Shown here piece by piece: positions 11,526 to 23,351 of a DNA stretch of 64,000 nt. The translations under genes were made by a program, and so were the position numbers. How positions within the stretch are numbered: the first letter of the stretch is position 1; the number at the start of each line of letters is the position of its first letter. The notes below the pieces were generated by a model. The model saw nothing but the letters and a program-made list of their open reading frames with translations, was not told where the DNA came from and made no database searches. Origin of the DNA: Hetaerina americana (Eukaryota > Arthropoda > Insecta > Odonata > Calopterygidae). The stretch lies in NCBI GenBank assembly GCA_022747635.1, contig JAKTNV010000061.1, positions 2,123,501 to 2,187,500 on the forward strand, given 5' to 3'.

Positions 11526-12955
11526 TGGTTTTTTGTATTAATACCATTAAGTAATCTAAAATACTTCGTATATTAGGAATCGTTTTCGTTTTAATCGGCC
11601 TTGGTGTATTAAGTATATAATTCTAACGATTCTTGAAGCATTATATATTTTATCTTTTTTGAAATAAAAAAAAATTATTGAAAGAAAAATTTCAAATTCT
11701 AATCTCTGCGTCTCTCAAAGTTCCTGAAATGTGTTGTTTGCTTTGATTACATCTGAGAGAGTTAACATAAAAGAAGTTGGCAGCTCTCAATGAGGATTTT
11801 CTTCCCAACAACCTCCTAAAAGGAAACAACGCAGCAAGTACTACTGAGTATACGGGATCACATATTTCCCCAGTAGATCCCTTCGGAAGGAGTAACATGT
11901 GATGCGAATACGAAAATCTAAGGCTTCCGAACACAATTATCTTGGATCTTTTCAAACAGAAATATTTGCCGACAGTCTGCTTCGGGTTTTGAGCAGTTAA
12001 ACGCTCAAGCAGCACTTTTCCTCACGTTTACAGCTTTCAAACATTGCGTCAAAGAAAACGGGGATAAATTACTTTTTTGTGAAAACGTTTGCTAACCAGG
12101 ATTTTATTACACCCGTGTGATGAAATAACCTGAACAGAAAGCGAAGACATTGAAAATAGAAAATTTCTTGATGTAATTACTAGCGTTTATGGAGATGCGA
12201 TACCCTTTCTTTGATAATATTTTGTAACGGTTGAATTTTTATAATGTTTTTTATAAACCAATAATTATAGGTGTTCGATGGTAAATGGTAAATAACAGTA
12301 AATATATCCTTATCGATCATAATCTCATTTTTATCTAAATAGCCACACATTATTTTGACCTATCTGAAATGGACAAAATTCTAATGTCAAAATAGGATGC
12401 CTATTTGATCCCTTTCAATTCCTTCTATTGCTCATTAGATCTAGTTATATTAGCACTTTGAGAATATTCAAGTGTAAGAGTTTTTGGTTTTTATATACGC
12501 CTGAATATGTCTCTAAAATTTTCTCATTCACAAATATAAGCAAAAATGTTACGGAAATCGTTCACCATCGTTTTTTACCAAATGATATGAAACACGATAC
12601 GTTCTTTGAATATACCTCATTATCTTTAAGCTTCATAAAAACTTCAGTCTTATGAGATGCAATCACTGTGCCGGGGGGCAATTACGATTCCTTCAAGCGG
12701 GCAGTGATTCGTGGGCACCGTATTTGTGCTATGATGCCTCTATTTAAAGGCATGACATAAAACTTACAGATATAAAAAAAAGTCTTCGAAGGATGGTAGT
12801 CTACACTACCTCTAAAGAAATATTTGCAAAATTGTGACTATGTTATATAAATAATTACTTGCTATGCACACTGCCGGAAATTGTGCGTGGCCATCCATTG
12901 TATAATAAATGATCCCTGTGTATTAGTGCGAATAAATGTTGTAAATTTGGAGGGA
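11526..12955. other. AT-rich sequence
   Basis: The ORFs at 11692-12015 (minus) and 12428-12655 (plus) have no recognisable domain. Nothing else was seen. Confidence 0.3.
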
Positions 12956-12959
12956 CTGA

Positions 12960-13460
12960 TGTAGGTATGCCGAAGAACATGGTAATACGATCAGGAAGAA
13001 TAAGAAGGTAAGATCTGCAATATAAATAAAATGGCGAAACATAATATGTCGAAATAATGAGACCTCATTTGGAATATGCCGCGAGTATTTGGTATCCTTT
13101 GAAGAAAATTTGGCAAAAATAATTAGATGAAGTCTAGATAACATTCGCCAGATTCGTTAAAAATTATTATGATAAGAACACAAGTGTGACAGGTCTCTTA
13201 GGGGATTTAGGCTGGGAGCCACTTGAAATACGAAGAGTACAAGCGAGACTTAGTATTTTAGAAAGGTTCAGAATGAACAAGTTTAACGATGACACAAAAG
13301 GAATAATAATGGCCCCACAGTGTTTAGGTAGATCAGACCACAAAGATAAAATAAGGGAGATAGATTCCAGTACAGATAGATACAAATACTCATTCTTTCC
13401 CCGAACAATCAGAAATAATAATAGTATGAAACCGAAGTCACTTTACAAATATTAAAAACA
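12960..13460 (+). pseudogene. LINE reverse transcriptase C-terminal relic
   Basis: With stops, the frame reads RPHLEYAASIWYPL, then FARFVKNYY, then SVTGLLGDLGWEPLEIRRVQ, ending in YKYSFFPRTIRNNN. This is the conserved C-terminal series of CR1/Jockey-group LINE ORF2 proteins (LEYAS.WDP, RF, LGW..L..RR, SFFPRTI..WN). The last 80 codons or so are open (13186-13455), but upstream stops show it is dead. Confidence 0.85.
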
Positions 13461-14478
13461 TTGAATTTACGAGTCGGAACAAAATTAAACATTGCAAAGA
13501 TATTAAGTATATTTGTAGGTGCATGTGTATGTAAGTGGGTAGTTTGAGTGTTTGCATGTGTGTGGGGTGCAAGTGTTCTTGCATGAATGTATACAATGTT
13601 TTTTTGCGGATTGAATGAATTCGTGGCTTTTACATGCAGTTTTTTTCTTAATAATGGGTGGTGTCGTAACACCCCCCACGGCACGCCCTTGCGAGGGTTG
13701 CACGGCTTGCGAGGTATTAAGTAGATGTAAATATATGAAAGAAAATGAAGGCTAAAATAGCCTATTGTGAACTTTTCTATACTTCATCGCATTCCTTTTA
13801 TGGAAGAAAATCTAATAACAACAATCAATGACTATACTTTTAGAGGACTGATTATTAGGGTCAGGAATAAGCAAGGGTATTATATTATTTTGAAACAGTC
13901 GTCTGAGATATATTATGCATGTTTAATTCCAAGCAAATAGATTAAAGGCAATACCAACATGTGCATTATAAATAAAAATGAGCTAAAGAAAACGGGCAGG
14001 CTTCATGATGACTCAAATTGGAATAAGAAATGCTCAAGGATTAAAAAGAGGAGACTAAAAGGGAAAGTGAAAGGTCTGTCGAGAAATCGACTTTTATAAT
14101 TACGATACCGTAGATACATGTTGAGGGGTTCCGTCGGAGATTGAATTTGCGAAATAATGATCGACCTTAATGATACCTATGATTTCAAGACAAAGGAGAA
14201 ATGAAGTCGTGTAATTGATGTGTATGTCCCCATAGAGATTTCTAACTCATGGTATATTTATCCTCACGAGTAATAACTTCCCTATCCCCTTTTAATTGAG
14301 TGAGTGCCATGGTGTGTACCTAAGCATTAAACGGGAGATGTCAGCCATGTACTTTCTAATGTGAGGGCTAGGCAACTACTTTTATTTTCGAGAAACAAAT
14401 AATTTGGCAATACGATGAGTATTAGGGTTAAATTCGCCGTATTAAATGCCGTAGAAAGACATAAAATCAGTTAAACCT

Positions 14479-14480
<2 letters not shown>
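13461..14480. other. Unique sequence with a GT-rich segment
   Basis: A TGTG/TGCA-rich stretch occupies 13515-13575. Otherwise unremarkable AT-rich DNA. Confidence 0.3.
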
Positions 14481-14531
<51 letters not shown>

Positions 14532-14553
14532 ATATATATATACATACATACAT
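14481..14553. repeat. (TA)n microsatellite with CATA tail
   Basis: About 21 uninterrupted TA units, then mixed CATA/TATA to 14553. I saw no hammerhead-like module beside this tract, unlike most other long TA tracts here. Confidence 0.95.
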
Positions 14554-14988
14554 AAACGATTCGTCACCATTTTGTAAAATTCGTGTCGAGATCTTTGGCT
14601 TTTCGTGCCACAGATAGCAATTATTACAGTGATAAGACTTGTGTCTACGGATCGGGAAAAAATCAATGTATCAGAAACTAAGTCCAAAAATGGTGAATTT
14701 TTTTTCGTTTCACTCAAGGACTTTGTTATGGATTGATCGAGAGTGAAAGAAAACTGTGGGAGAAATAACCTGATCCTTGACCACGCGTGGTCCGATAAAA
14801 TTCCAAATTGGGAAAGGGAGCGTGTGAAAACCTTTGAGCACCATATGTCGTCGGAGTGTTAAAGTTTACTGACGAGACGACTCCTATTCTCTGTTCTTCT
14901 CCAATGCCTAAAATCAAGTTGGTGCTGTAATTGGAGGCGATTCGAGATAGGGACCATGGCTGTTTAACACCTGTAGCCAATGGCGGCA
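14554..14988. other. Unique sequence
   Basis: Two short minus-strand ORFs without recognisable family. Nothing else was seen. Confidence 0.3.
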
Positions 14989-15520
14989 TTAAAATGTGAA
15001 CTCTCGGGCTGTAAACAGGCCGATAAAACGGTTAAAACTGTTCGGGAAAGCTGCTCTAAGAAAGAAACGACAACCTATAACCATAAGGGGGTGGCCATCA
15101 TAATCGCCTCTATGGTTAGCGTGCGTTTTTGACCATAAGTGGTCGTGGATGGCGAGTCGGCTAGCTAGCCGCATTGCCTCCAGAGTGCGAGGAATTGTTC
15201 GAGTGCTCGCCGAGGGAAAATCTCTTTCGCTCTCGATAAGCATCGCGATCCCGGGCGATGGCGTGCTAAGTGCTCCCTTAAATCTGCCGAACCTCGAGGT
15301 CGAGATCCTGGAGATCCTGCTCCAACGGCCCATCATTTTTGATTCCCTTTCCCTGGGATTGCCTCCAGACGGTCGATCTAACGTCCAAGGGGTGCCCAGA
15401 TGCCTCGGTATCAAATCGACCGTTATCGCCCCCTCTAATAAAGGCATATCTTTCTCCTCCACCACCCCTTATCAACACTCAAAGGCCAAACATCCTTCGC
15501 AACCCTCTTTAAACTCTTAA
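14989..15520. other. GC-balanced segment with overlapping ORFs on both strands
   Basis: A 158-codon minus frame (14989-15465) and a 123-codon plus frame (15149-15520) overlap. Neither contains a domain I recognise. Unlike the C-rich islands, composition here is balanced and resembles conserved DNA. No good splice sites were identified. It could be a conserved non-coding element, an unrecognised exon, or chance. Confidence 0.2.
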
Positions 15521-16640
15521 GGATCATCGGCTTCAGATGCCTTTAAAACACGTCCCGATTCCTTTACAAAAACATGAGCGGAAATAGGAAAAAATAGAAA
15601 GCCCGTTCGACCGTGTACCTCTATTCTGCAGGGAAAACGTGGGAGCATTGATTGCGATTGCATTGTGGGGTATCTTGGGTCACTTCTCTGACGTCTTAAG
15701 GTCATATTTTGGAACGTTTAATCTCTCCCAACTCAACACGGCATTGGAATTCACCGTCGATGCCCAGGATAAGACCAAAACCGATTGAACGTTAATGCCA
15801 CGATGGATGACTCATGCTGGCAGACAGGTTTCATTCAAGTTTTAAAATCTTCCAATTTGCCTCAGACAAAAAACATACCCATAAAAATTAAAACTTCTAT
15901 TGCTTATTAATATAACATCTCTGTGCACGTATATATTTTTTTCAATGCCGACTCCATGATTCTTCAGGTATGACCGCCGCGAATGATTCTGAAGGTATCC
16001 ATCTAGCCTATGAGAAAAACGGGTCGGTCCGTGGCCGAAGGTCCTTTGGTTTTCATCAAGTTCGGCCTTCTTCGAACGGTCACGCACCTACGAAACCCCA
16101 TTTAATTCACTTATCCATTACACGGCATGTCTCACTGAATAGACGATGAATTTGGGTGGTTGTGTCAAACCACGCAATTGGAGAAAACGGTTCATTATAC
16201 TGTTCTTGCACACTGAACGACACCAATTTTTAAGCATTGAAAACACTTTGCTCTCTAGCGGCAGCTCTGCGGACTCCGAACACCGTTCATTTGTACTGTC
16301 ATTTATGCCTTATATTTATAAAGAGTTTCCAGGTACTTGAAGTTCAATAAAATCTTTCTTTCTACTCCTAGTCCCGAGAAAAAATTGAATACCATCAGCA
16401 ATGGAATACACCTCATATTATCCTTAGAAGGTACAAGTCTAATGCATATTACAGGAGAAAAAATATCCTTCGCAGTGCACACCCCTCTCACTCTCTCTGA
16501 TTCATTTCTGCTTACTTTTCTGAGATTCAAGCGTAACTGCGACCTCCTTTCCTGCGCTCCCAATTCTTTCACTATGCAGGCGGTGGCAATAAGGTAACCG
16601 TCACTACTACAGTTCATGTAGTTCAAGAATGTGGCCTACG
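15521..16640. other. Unremarkable sequence
   Basis: Only short ORFs of no recognised family. Confidence 0.3.
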
Positions 16641-16650
16641 TGCGCGAATT

Positions 16651-16956
16651 TCAAGCTTTGTAGTTCTTGCAAGCGTAGCGTATGAGGTGAACACTACCCT
16701 CATCCAACAAAATCACCCTTCTTTTCGGTGCCCCTCCTCCTCCAAGTTTGGTTTCCTGTATTTCCTGCTTACTGTGATCGTCGATTTTACACGAGGCGCC
16801 AGTGCGTGAGTGAGTTGAGAAGCCCTTGGAATAAGTGATCGTGCCACAATCAATTTTGCAACTTCGTGCTTCTTCGGTCGTCTCTGTGATCCTATGCCAT
16901 CTCCTGAAGGTCAACGTCTGCCGCTTCGCCGGGTCCTGGTGAGTTTTTCCTTTCAA
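16651..16956 (-). other. Unidentified 101-codon ORF
   Basis: The minus frame contains THQDPAKRQTLTFRRWHRIT and a glycine run followed by APKRRVILLDEG. It is more protein-like than most ORFs here but matches no family I know. A compound hairpin lies just upstream. It may be part of an unclassified repeat. Confidence 0.2.
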
Positions 16957-16968
16957 GATTCACCCGTA

Positions 16969-17008
16969 GCACTAATGCCACAGAGCACTACCGTGCTCTT
17001 TCTAGTGC
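16969..17008. repeat. Compound hairpin
   Basis: Nested inverted repeats: GCACTA/TAGTGC outside and AGAGCAC/GTGCTCT inside, with a TACC loop. Confidence 0.5.
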
Positions 17009-17456
17009 GCCAAACACTTTGCTAACAGTTTTGCGCTTTAGGCGTCACATGCTTCAACAGTATTGAGTCATGTGACGATGATATAAATCTACTCGCGGTG
17101 GTAACGGAGTGCTAGAGTTGGTGATTTCAACGGCTGCCGTTAGTAAATACGAAATTGTTTTACTGATGTTGGCTGAGTCACCCGACATCATCCTGGAGGG
17201 CATTCCCATTCAAATTGTTACCTACGTAACATGGTACTTTCCAGACATCACAATTTATTCAAAGTTGAAAATTACATCATAACTGATATTTTCCCTCTCT
17301 GTCATATCGTCTGAAAAGCTTTCTCCTTCTATCTTCTCGTTCATTCCCTCAAAAGCCTATGCATTTAGAAATCCTTGTGAATCTTGGCACCCATAACTCG
17401 TTTTCCAACTCTCATCGAAAAACTTCTTTAGATCACTCGGAATTAGAGAATGAGGA
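17009..17456. other. Unremarkable sequence
   Basis: No supported feature up to the SINE target-site duplication. Confidence 0.3.
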
Positions 17457-17467
17457 AATTCTTCGGA

Positions 17468-17772
17468 GGGATCGAGAGGGTGCGGGGGATAACATCCTGG
17501 CTTCCCACCTAGAGGGCTCAGGTTCAAATCCCGGCGGTGTTGAATGTTTTTCAGAGGTATCTCGATCCCTACTTGAGGTGCTTTGTGGAGGGCACTTTGA
17601 GTGAGTACGCCGTCCGTCGGATGGGACGTTAAACTGCGGACCCCTTGCCGCCTTTCGTAAAGAGTAGGCTAATGCCAACGCCGGGTTTCTCTCCACCCTT
17701 CATCCTTCCCTGTCCATCCCCTATGGCGCAAATGACCTCAGCTGTCGGTTGCCTCCCCTAAATACTACTACT
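17468..17772 (+). mobile_element. tRNA-derived SINE, family 2 (full length, with TSDs)
   Basis: The head includes a B box close to consensus (GGTTCAAATCC, about 17521-17531). The body has GTCCGTCGGATGGGACGTTA, CCGGGTTTCTCTCCACCC and AGCTGTCGGTTGCCTCCC, and the element ends in an ACT-type trinucleotide tail. AATTCTTCGGA at 17457-17467 is repeated exactly at 17773-17783, a clean 11-bp target-site duplication. A second copy of nearly the same length lies on the minus strand at 42.3 kb and a truncated one at 43.3 kb. The TSD suggests a fairly young insertion. Confidence 0.9.
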
Positions 17773-17783
17773 AATTCTTCGGA

Positions 17784-20105
17784 CTCCAGATTTTCTCTTG
17801 CGAAGACGATTTGACTGGTGAGCATCGTCTGGTTGTGCAATACGATGTTGCATTCGTAAGGTTTTGTCAGCGAGAGAGCAACCACCGGGGAGATGGGGCG
17901 CTGGGATGTATAGGCTATATATATTTTATCGCCTGATTTGTTTTGCCCCTACTTTTCACGTTAGGCATTGATTTCCATATTGGCCTACGATCTTCATCTG
18001 AGATACTCCGCCATATATTCTTCAATAGTGTTACCTCACTTCAAACTAAATCTAATCCATCGGCAGTGTCGGATAGTCTTGCTAACCTAAGCCGTTTATC
18101 TTTGTTCACATTTAGAGATTATTCGTTGCTATCAGAATGATATCAGCGACGCATGACCCATTCAATTCATCTTTGACGTAAATAAAAATATTTCGAAATA
18201 GAGGCAAACAATTCACAGCGGAAACCTTTGTTATCACGACTTTAGAAGAGGGCAACAGTAATATGCCCATTTTTATTATTATGCAATTGCGTGTAGAGAG
18301 AGTTTTGATTCTTATCACCACTACGAATTGTTAGAATTTAATTATTTTGACAGGATGCTGCCTTCCTTTTGTCATCGTCTAATTTAAGGCAATTTCCGTC
18401 TTTCGCAGAAATTAATGCTTCGCGAAGTACCTTGATATCATCTACGTGGGTGAATAATTTACTTATATCTCGTTAGACTACACCCTTCCTCAATAGCGAA
18501 GTCTTTTAACGTGTAGTGCAAAGGAAAACAACTGCTGAATCTAACTTACTTGAACGGAAGCGTAAAATGGTTTGCATTGACTTAAACCTACCTTTAAAAT
18601 ACCATAATCCCCTCAGATCATTCGCGTCGGCATTTCAAAATTTATGATGACTGTTGCATAAAGTCATAGTTTTAATTACGACTGGAAGGGTCAACTAATT
18701 CTTAGCAGAGATTGCGTCCGCGCAAGAGAGGTTATAAGGCCAGGGCGCGTTCGATTTAGCTGTGGTCATCGAGGAGGGATCGTGGCGTCAGGAGGCTCGT
18801 GTTTATAAATTCTGTGAGCTTTCAGAACATGCATTCCATTGCCCTCTTCTGTGCCCTCCACGACCTTGGGGGAGCACAGTAGCCAGTGGGATGGGGGGTG
18901 TCACTAAACGTACACATAAACACGCACAACTATCATTATGGGTGCCAACTTTCGAAGAGGTAATTCTGAGATATTACCTCTCGATGGGTAGAGAAGCAAG
19001 ATGAGTGTATCTAATAACTCAAAAGCGGAATAAACACATAGCTACCAGCTTAAATGAACCGCGGATATATTCCGCATGGCTCATAAACTATATGTCGACA
19101 ATAAACAAACCTGTCGTCGAACCAAACTTGTTTTATCAGTGATAATTGTTATTCATTAATGAATCACTTACAATCATTTTTCACATTTCTTAGCTATATT
19201 CATGAATATATAGTTTTATGGCCGCTTTGTCAATTGTCCAACATCAAATGTATGCGCAGATTACTGTTACTTTTCTTCTGTGGAATGCGCAGTTTAGGTA
19301 AAGAAATGATGTTTGTTCGAATCTTTATCAATGCTGGTTGACATCGATTAAATTCATGAGGAGTTTGAATCGTGATCAAGGAAATGAATTCCTTAATCAT
19401 TCTCCAACCCTTCCGTAATTGCAGCTTTCAGGATTAACACCACCTCGCACGACAAATATGATACATTTTCGAGCTAATAGTATTCAAGTAGATTGTCTGG
19501 TTTAGTGTAAGTGCAAGTTGGTGGCTTCAAATAGGGAATCGGAAGAACTTTAAAAAAAGTCAAATACCGGGAGTCTCGGAGAAATATAAAACTGGGAAAG
19601 TAGCCAAAACATTATTACATGAGGCCTTCCTCCAAATGATTTGACATCCCTCTCTTCTTTGAATGGCTTCACGAAGTGCAATTCCTGTATAGAAATCGGC
19701 CGAAGTTATTTCCTTCTATTGCCGAGGATCAGTGAAATGCCACTAAGTTTCGTTCTCTCGGAGACCTCGCGCTTATTCCTTCGGCTGCCGCAGGAACAGG
19801 TTAAATGAACAGCAACGGGTTTCTCGAAAGCTAATTCCATGGCCTTGCAATCAGGAAAGATACATACGTGTATGGTATCGTACATCCTCGTTATGGTACT
19901 TCTGGTGCCCATTTCTCCTAGGAATATGCCCTCTCCTAATTTCCTACCGTTGTATTAGCATTCACAGCATACCCCGTAATTCACCAATCACTAGAACGTC
20001 AATCGAATATGTGGAAATGGATATGAGAAGCTGTAAAGTTTGTAACACAAGTGGATATTTTTAAGTCGTTCCCAACTTATATTTATCATGAGCAAAAAGG
20101 ATCAC
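17784..20105. other. AT-rich sequence
   Basis: Several short ORFs (for example 18762-19004 and 19706-19912) without recognisable family. No repeats were recognised by eye. Confidence 0.3.
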
Positions 20106-20109
20106 GTAA

Positions 20110-20280
20110 ATAGAAAGATCGGAAGTGGGATTTAGAAGACTGTGATAGAGGTGAAAATGGTAAGCAAACTAGGAAAGGGCAGGAATAGGATAGCGTTGTT
20201 GGACGGGATGAAGAGAGGAAGGAAGTACACATAAAATGAAGAGGGGCTTGTTATAGAGTAGGATTTATGTTTTGTCAGGA
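20110..20280 (+). pseudogene. LINE ORF2 C-terminal tail relic
   Basis: The plus frame reads KTVIEVKMVSKLGKGRNRIA, then LLDGMKRGRKYT. It aligns with the relic on the minus strand at 62.6 kb (KTVIEGRLLGKREKGRNRIG...GMKGGRKYS). This is the family-wide basic tail (VIEG...GKRGRGRPR...) of endonuclease-type LINE proteins. The copy is short and degenerate. Confidence 0.65.
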
Positions 20281-22018
20281 GAAACAAAATATTTATATGG
20301 TAGATGGATATATCCAAAACCTACCTTAGACGGTAGATCACCTAAAAAATAATTAAATTTTTAAGCTATCTTTCAAGATATTTATATTCCGGTCTGTACG
20401 AAAAATTTAGTATGGTGCGCGAATAAATAATTCGACTTAAGGAGTGATTCCACACTCTTTCTTTTTTTTTGAAACCTCAAACATAAAATGCTCTAATTTT
20501 AATTATTCCCGACTTAGGTTTGCAAGTTTTCATGCGATCGTTCATGGACCCCCTCTTTTTTCTTATTCTGGCAGGCATACTTCCTGCAACTCTCGATGTA
20601 ATTACGCTTCATAATTTTTAAATCCTATTTTTAAGCTATCAATGAATTATCCCAATCTTTCCATGACACCTTTTCGTTTTACTTCGGCTTTCGACTTTCG
20701 GCTTCGAGATCTTCTCCAAAACTTCATTATAGGAGTATATCCGTCCGTCATCAGGCGATTTATTTATTTGTTATTATTTTTTTCACATTTAAGCCCTGGT
20801 AGTGGTCAAAGGACCTTCTCTTTGCATTGTATCCTCTTCGGTAAGAAAACGTACGGATTTTCAGGTGAAACGTTTTTGAACTACTGCAATCCTCTCCTTC
20901 ATTTTTTCCAAGGCACTCAGAAAATGAGAGGGATCGTATTTTCAAAGATACTAACTTCATTGACTTCAGCGTTTGTGTTGACTCTCAGCATTGTTTTGCC
21001 AGTGCTGTAATACTCAAATAGATCCATAGATCCATTGATTTTACATTCGGAGATTTTACTTGACGAGATCCCATTATTGCCTTTTAAGGAGTATCATATT
21101 TTTTTGTGTGAATATGAACCTCCTAAAAAATTACCTACTTATCTCTTACAGTAGGTATAGACGGTTAGTTTTCATATCTACAGGTATATCATGAGTCTCA
21201 CTTAATTGAACTTCTGTTCCCCGGCTATGTCCCTTTCAAATATTGTCTCGGCTAACCTCTAAATCGTTTATTAATAATGGGTTTGAAGGGAAGGAATGGA
21301 TTTATTGCTATCGTTCCTCATCTCTCCAGTGGCGTATAAGACCAATGTGTGAAGATGTATACCATACAATTTAAGTTTCACTGGCAGGTAAACGAACAGC
21401 AGCATACCTAATCTCTGAAAGAATGATTGCACCCAAGCGCTGAAGGAATTATTAGGAGTTATAAACTGTAACGTATGGAGGTGTCTCCTCAACTCTTTTC
21501 CTTGCCATTCGAATCCCCATTTAATCGACACTCTGTGAAGGTGCTAATTTTCTGTATCCCTCCCAGATATTAAAGTCGTTAGCTGATGCAATTACCTCGT
21601 CGGCAGCCTTAATTCCTGTCGCCAGTAATTAATCAGCAAACGTTATAAATTGAAACATAATTTCGATCGTACGGTAGACTGAACTTTATATGTTCTCATA
21701 AATGATGCACTGGTAAAAATAAATCATTAATTTCATTTGCATATTTGTTTCATTGAACGATTTCTTTTTTATTTGACTTCACATTTACTTGAAGCTGGAA
21801 TGCGTCTTAAAGAATTTTGCAGTTAAAAGTGCATTATTTGTTCAAGCTGACACGGAAATAAATACCATATTAAATAAATAAACAGCAAATAGACTGCAAA
21901 TATGTCAATAAATCTAATGAATATTATTACGCCATCATTCCTTAATTTGAATTATCCCCGAGGGCCTGAAACTAGTTGTCGCAAATATATTCTTATGATA
22001 AATCGAATAATGTATACA
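20281..22018. other. AT-rich sequence
   Basis: Overlapping ORFs at 20642-21010 and 21271-21531 have no recognisable domain. Confidence 0.3.
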
Positions 22019-22020
22019 TA

Positions 22021-23349
22021 CTACCTTGATCAAAAATTTCCCGGAATTTATTCAGAAATTAAAAATACAAGTTTATTCATCTAAATCTATATTGTCCCCT
22101 TCAAAGTAATCCCCATCGACTGCGACACACTTATGCCAGCGCTTGATCCAATCCTCGAAACATTTTTTATATTCGGTTTTCGGTATGTCCATCAGTGCTT
22201 CCTGCGATTTTTCCATTACTTCCTCTCGGCTGCTAAAACGCGTTCCCCGTAATGGTTTTTTAACTCGATTGAACAGAAAGAAGTCACAGGGAGCCAAATC
22301 AGGTGAATTCGGTGGCTGTTGGATGGTATTTGTTGCATTTTTCGTCAAAAAATTACGAATAATGATAGCACTGTGCGACGGTGCGTTATCATGGTGCAAA
22401 ATCCACGAGTTTTCTGCCCACATTTCTGGTCTCTTTCGGCGAATTGCTTCACGCAAACGTCTCATAACGCCCAAATAATACTCTTTGTTTACTGTCTGGC
22501 CTTCTGGCAAATATTCATGATGCACTACACCGTTGTAATCCATGAAAACCGTCAGCATTGCCTTCTTTTTTGACTGAAAACGACGTGGTTTTTTTGGTCT
22601 CGGCTCATTTGGTGAACGCCATTCACTTGCCTGATGTCTGGATTGCGTGTCGTACTCATAAACCCACGTCTCGTCTCCAGTAATGATCCTTTTGATGAAT
22701 GTGGGGTCGGATTCAGCCTCGCAAATCATGTCTTTTGCGACGTCAACACGGTCTCTTTTTTGCATGAAATTGAGGTCTTTTGGCACCAACTTTGCTGCTA
22801 CACGACGGAAACCCAAATCATTAACCACAATGTCTTGGGCGGATCCATAGGCAATGTTCAAGTCCTCCGCTATTTCTCTGATGGTTAATTTGCGGTTATG
22901 ACCAACATTTCTTTTACTTTATCAATTTTTTCACCGACTTTCGATGTCGATGGTCTGCCACTGCGTTCATCATCTTCGATTGACTCACGACCACTTCTGA
23001 ACCGCTCGTGCCACTGGTAAACGACCGTTTTTTTAGAGAATCGTTGCCGAAACACTTTTCCAACATTTCCAACGTCCGTGCGCCACTAAATCCGTTTTTT
23101 ACGCAAAATTTAATACAAGTTCGTTGTTGCAAATTTAAATCCATTTCTGAAATTGTAAAAAATCGCCAACACACACAGAGATAGATGTACTCTTGGCTAC
23201 GTAACTTTTGCAAATGTCAAGTTATGGCACTAAGATTTAAAGGGAATATCAACAACAGATGTACCAATTTAACAAAAAAAACAGAACTCAAATCGGAACG
23301 ATGGGAGCGCCACACGGTGGTTATTCCGGGAACTTTTTGATCAAGGTAG
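22021..23349 (-). mobile_element. mariner transposon copy 1 (defective)
   Basis: A 1329-bp element. Its 27-bp terminal inverted repeats begin CTACCTTGATCAAAAA (22021-22047 and 23323-23349) with one mismatch, and it is flanked by the TA target duplication typical of Tc1/mariner (22019-22020 and 23350-23351). By eye it is more than 99% identical to the copy at 49957-51297. Its transposase gene is frame-shifted, so it could move only with enzyme supplied in trans. Confidence 0.97.
22073..23144 (-). pseudogene. mariner transposase, two frameshifts
   Basis: Same protein as the intact copy at 50010-51092 but broken by two single-base deletions: one in a T run (seven T at 23028-23034, eight in the intact copy) and one near 22899 (GGTTATGACC against GGTTATTGACC). 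The first falls in the N-terminal DNA-binding region, so no full transposase can be made. The catalytic part (22073-22861) remains open, with GDETW, HHDNAPSH and PDLAPCDFF. It reads E for A in TLAMLEK and Y for F in HHEFLPEG, and lacks three residues before the C-terminal DE. Confidence 0.95.
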
Positions 23350-23351
23350 TA

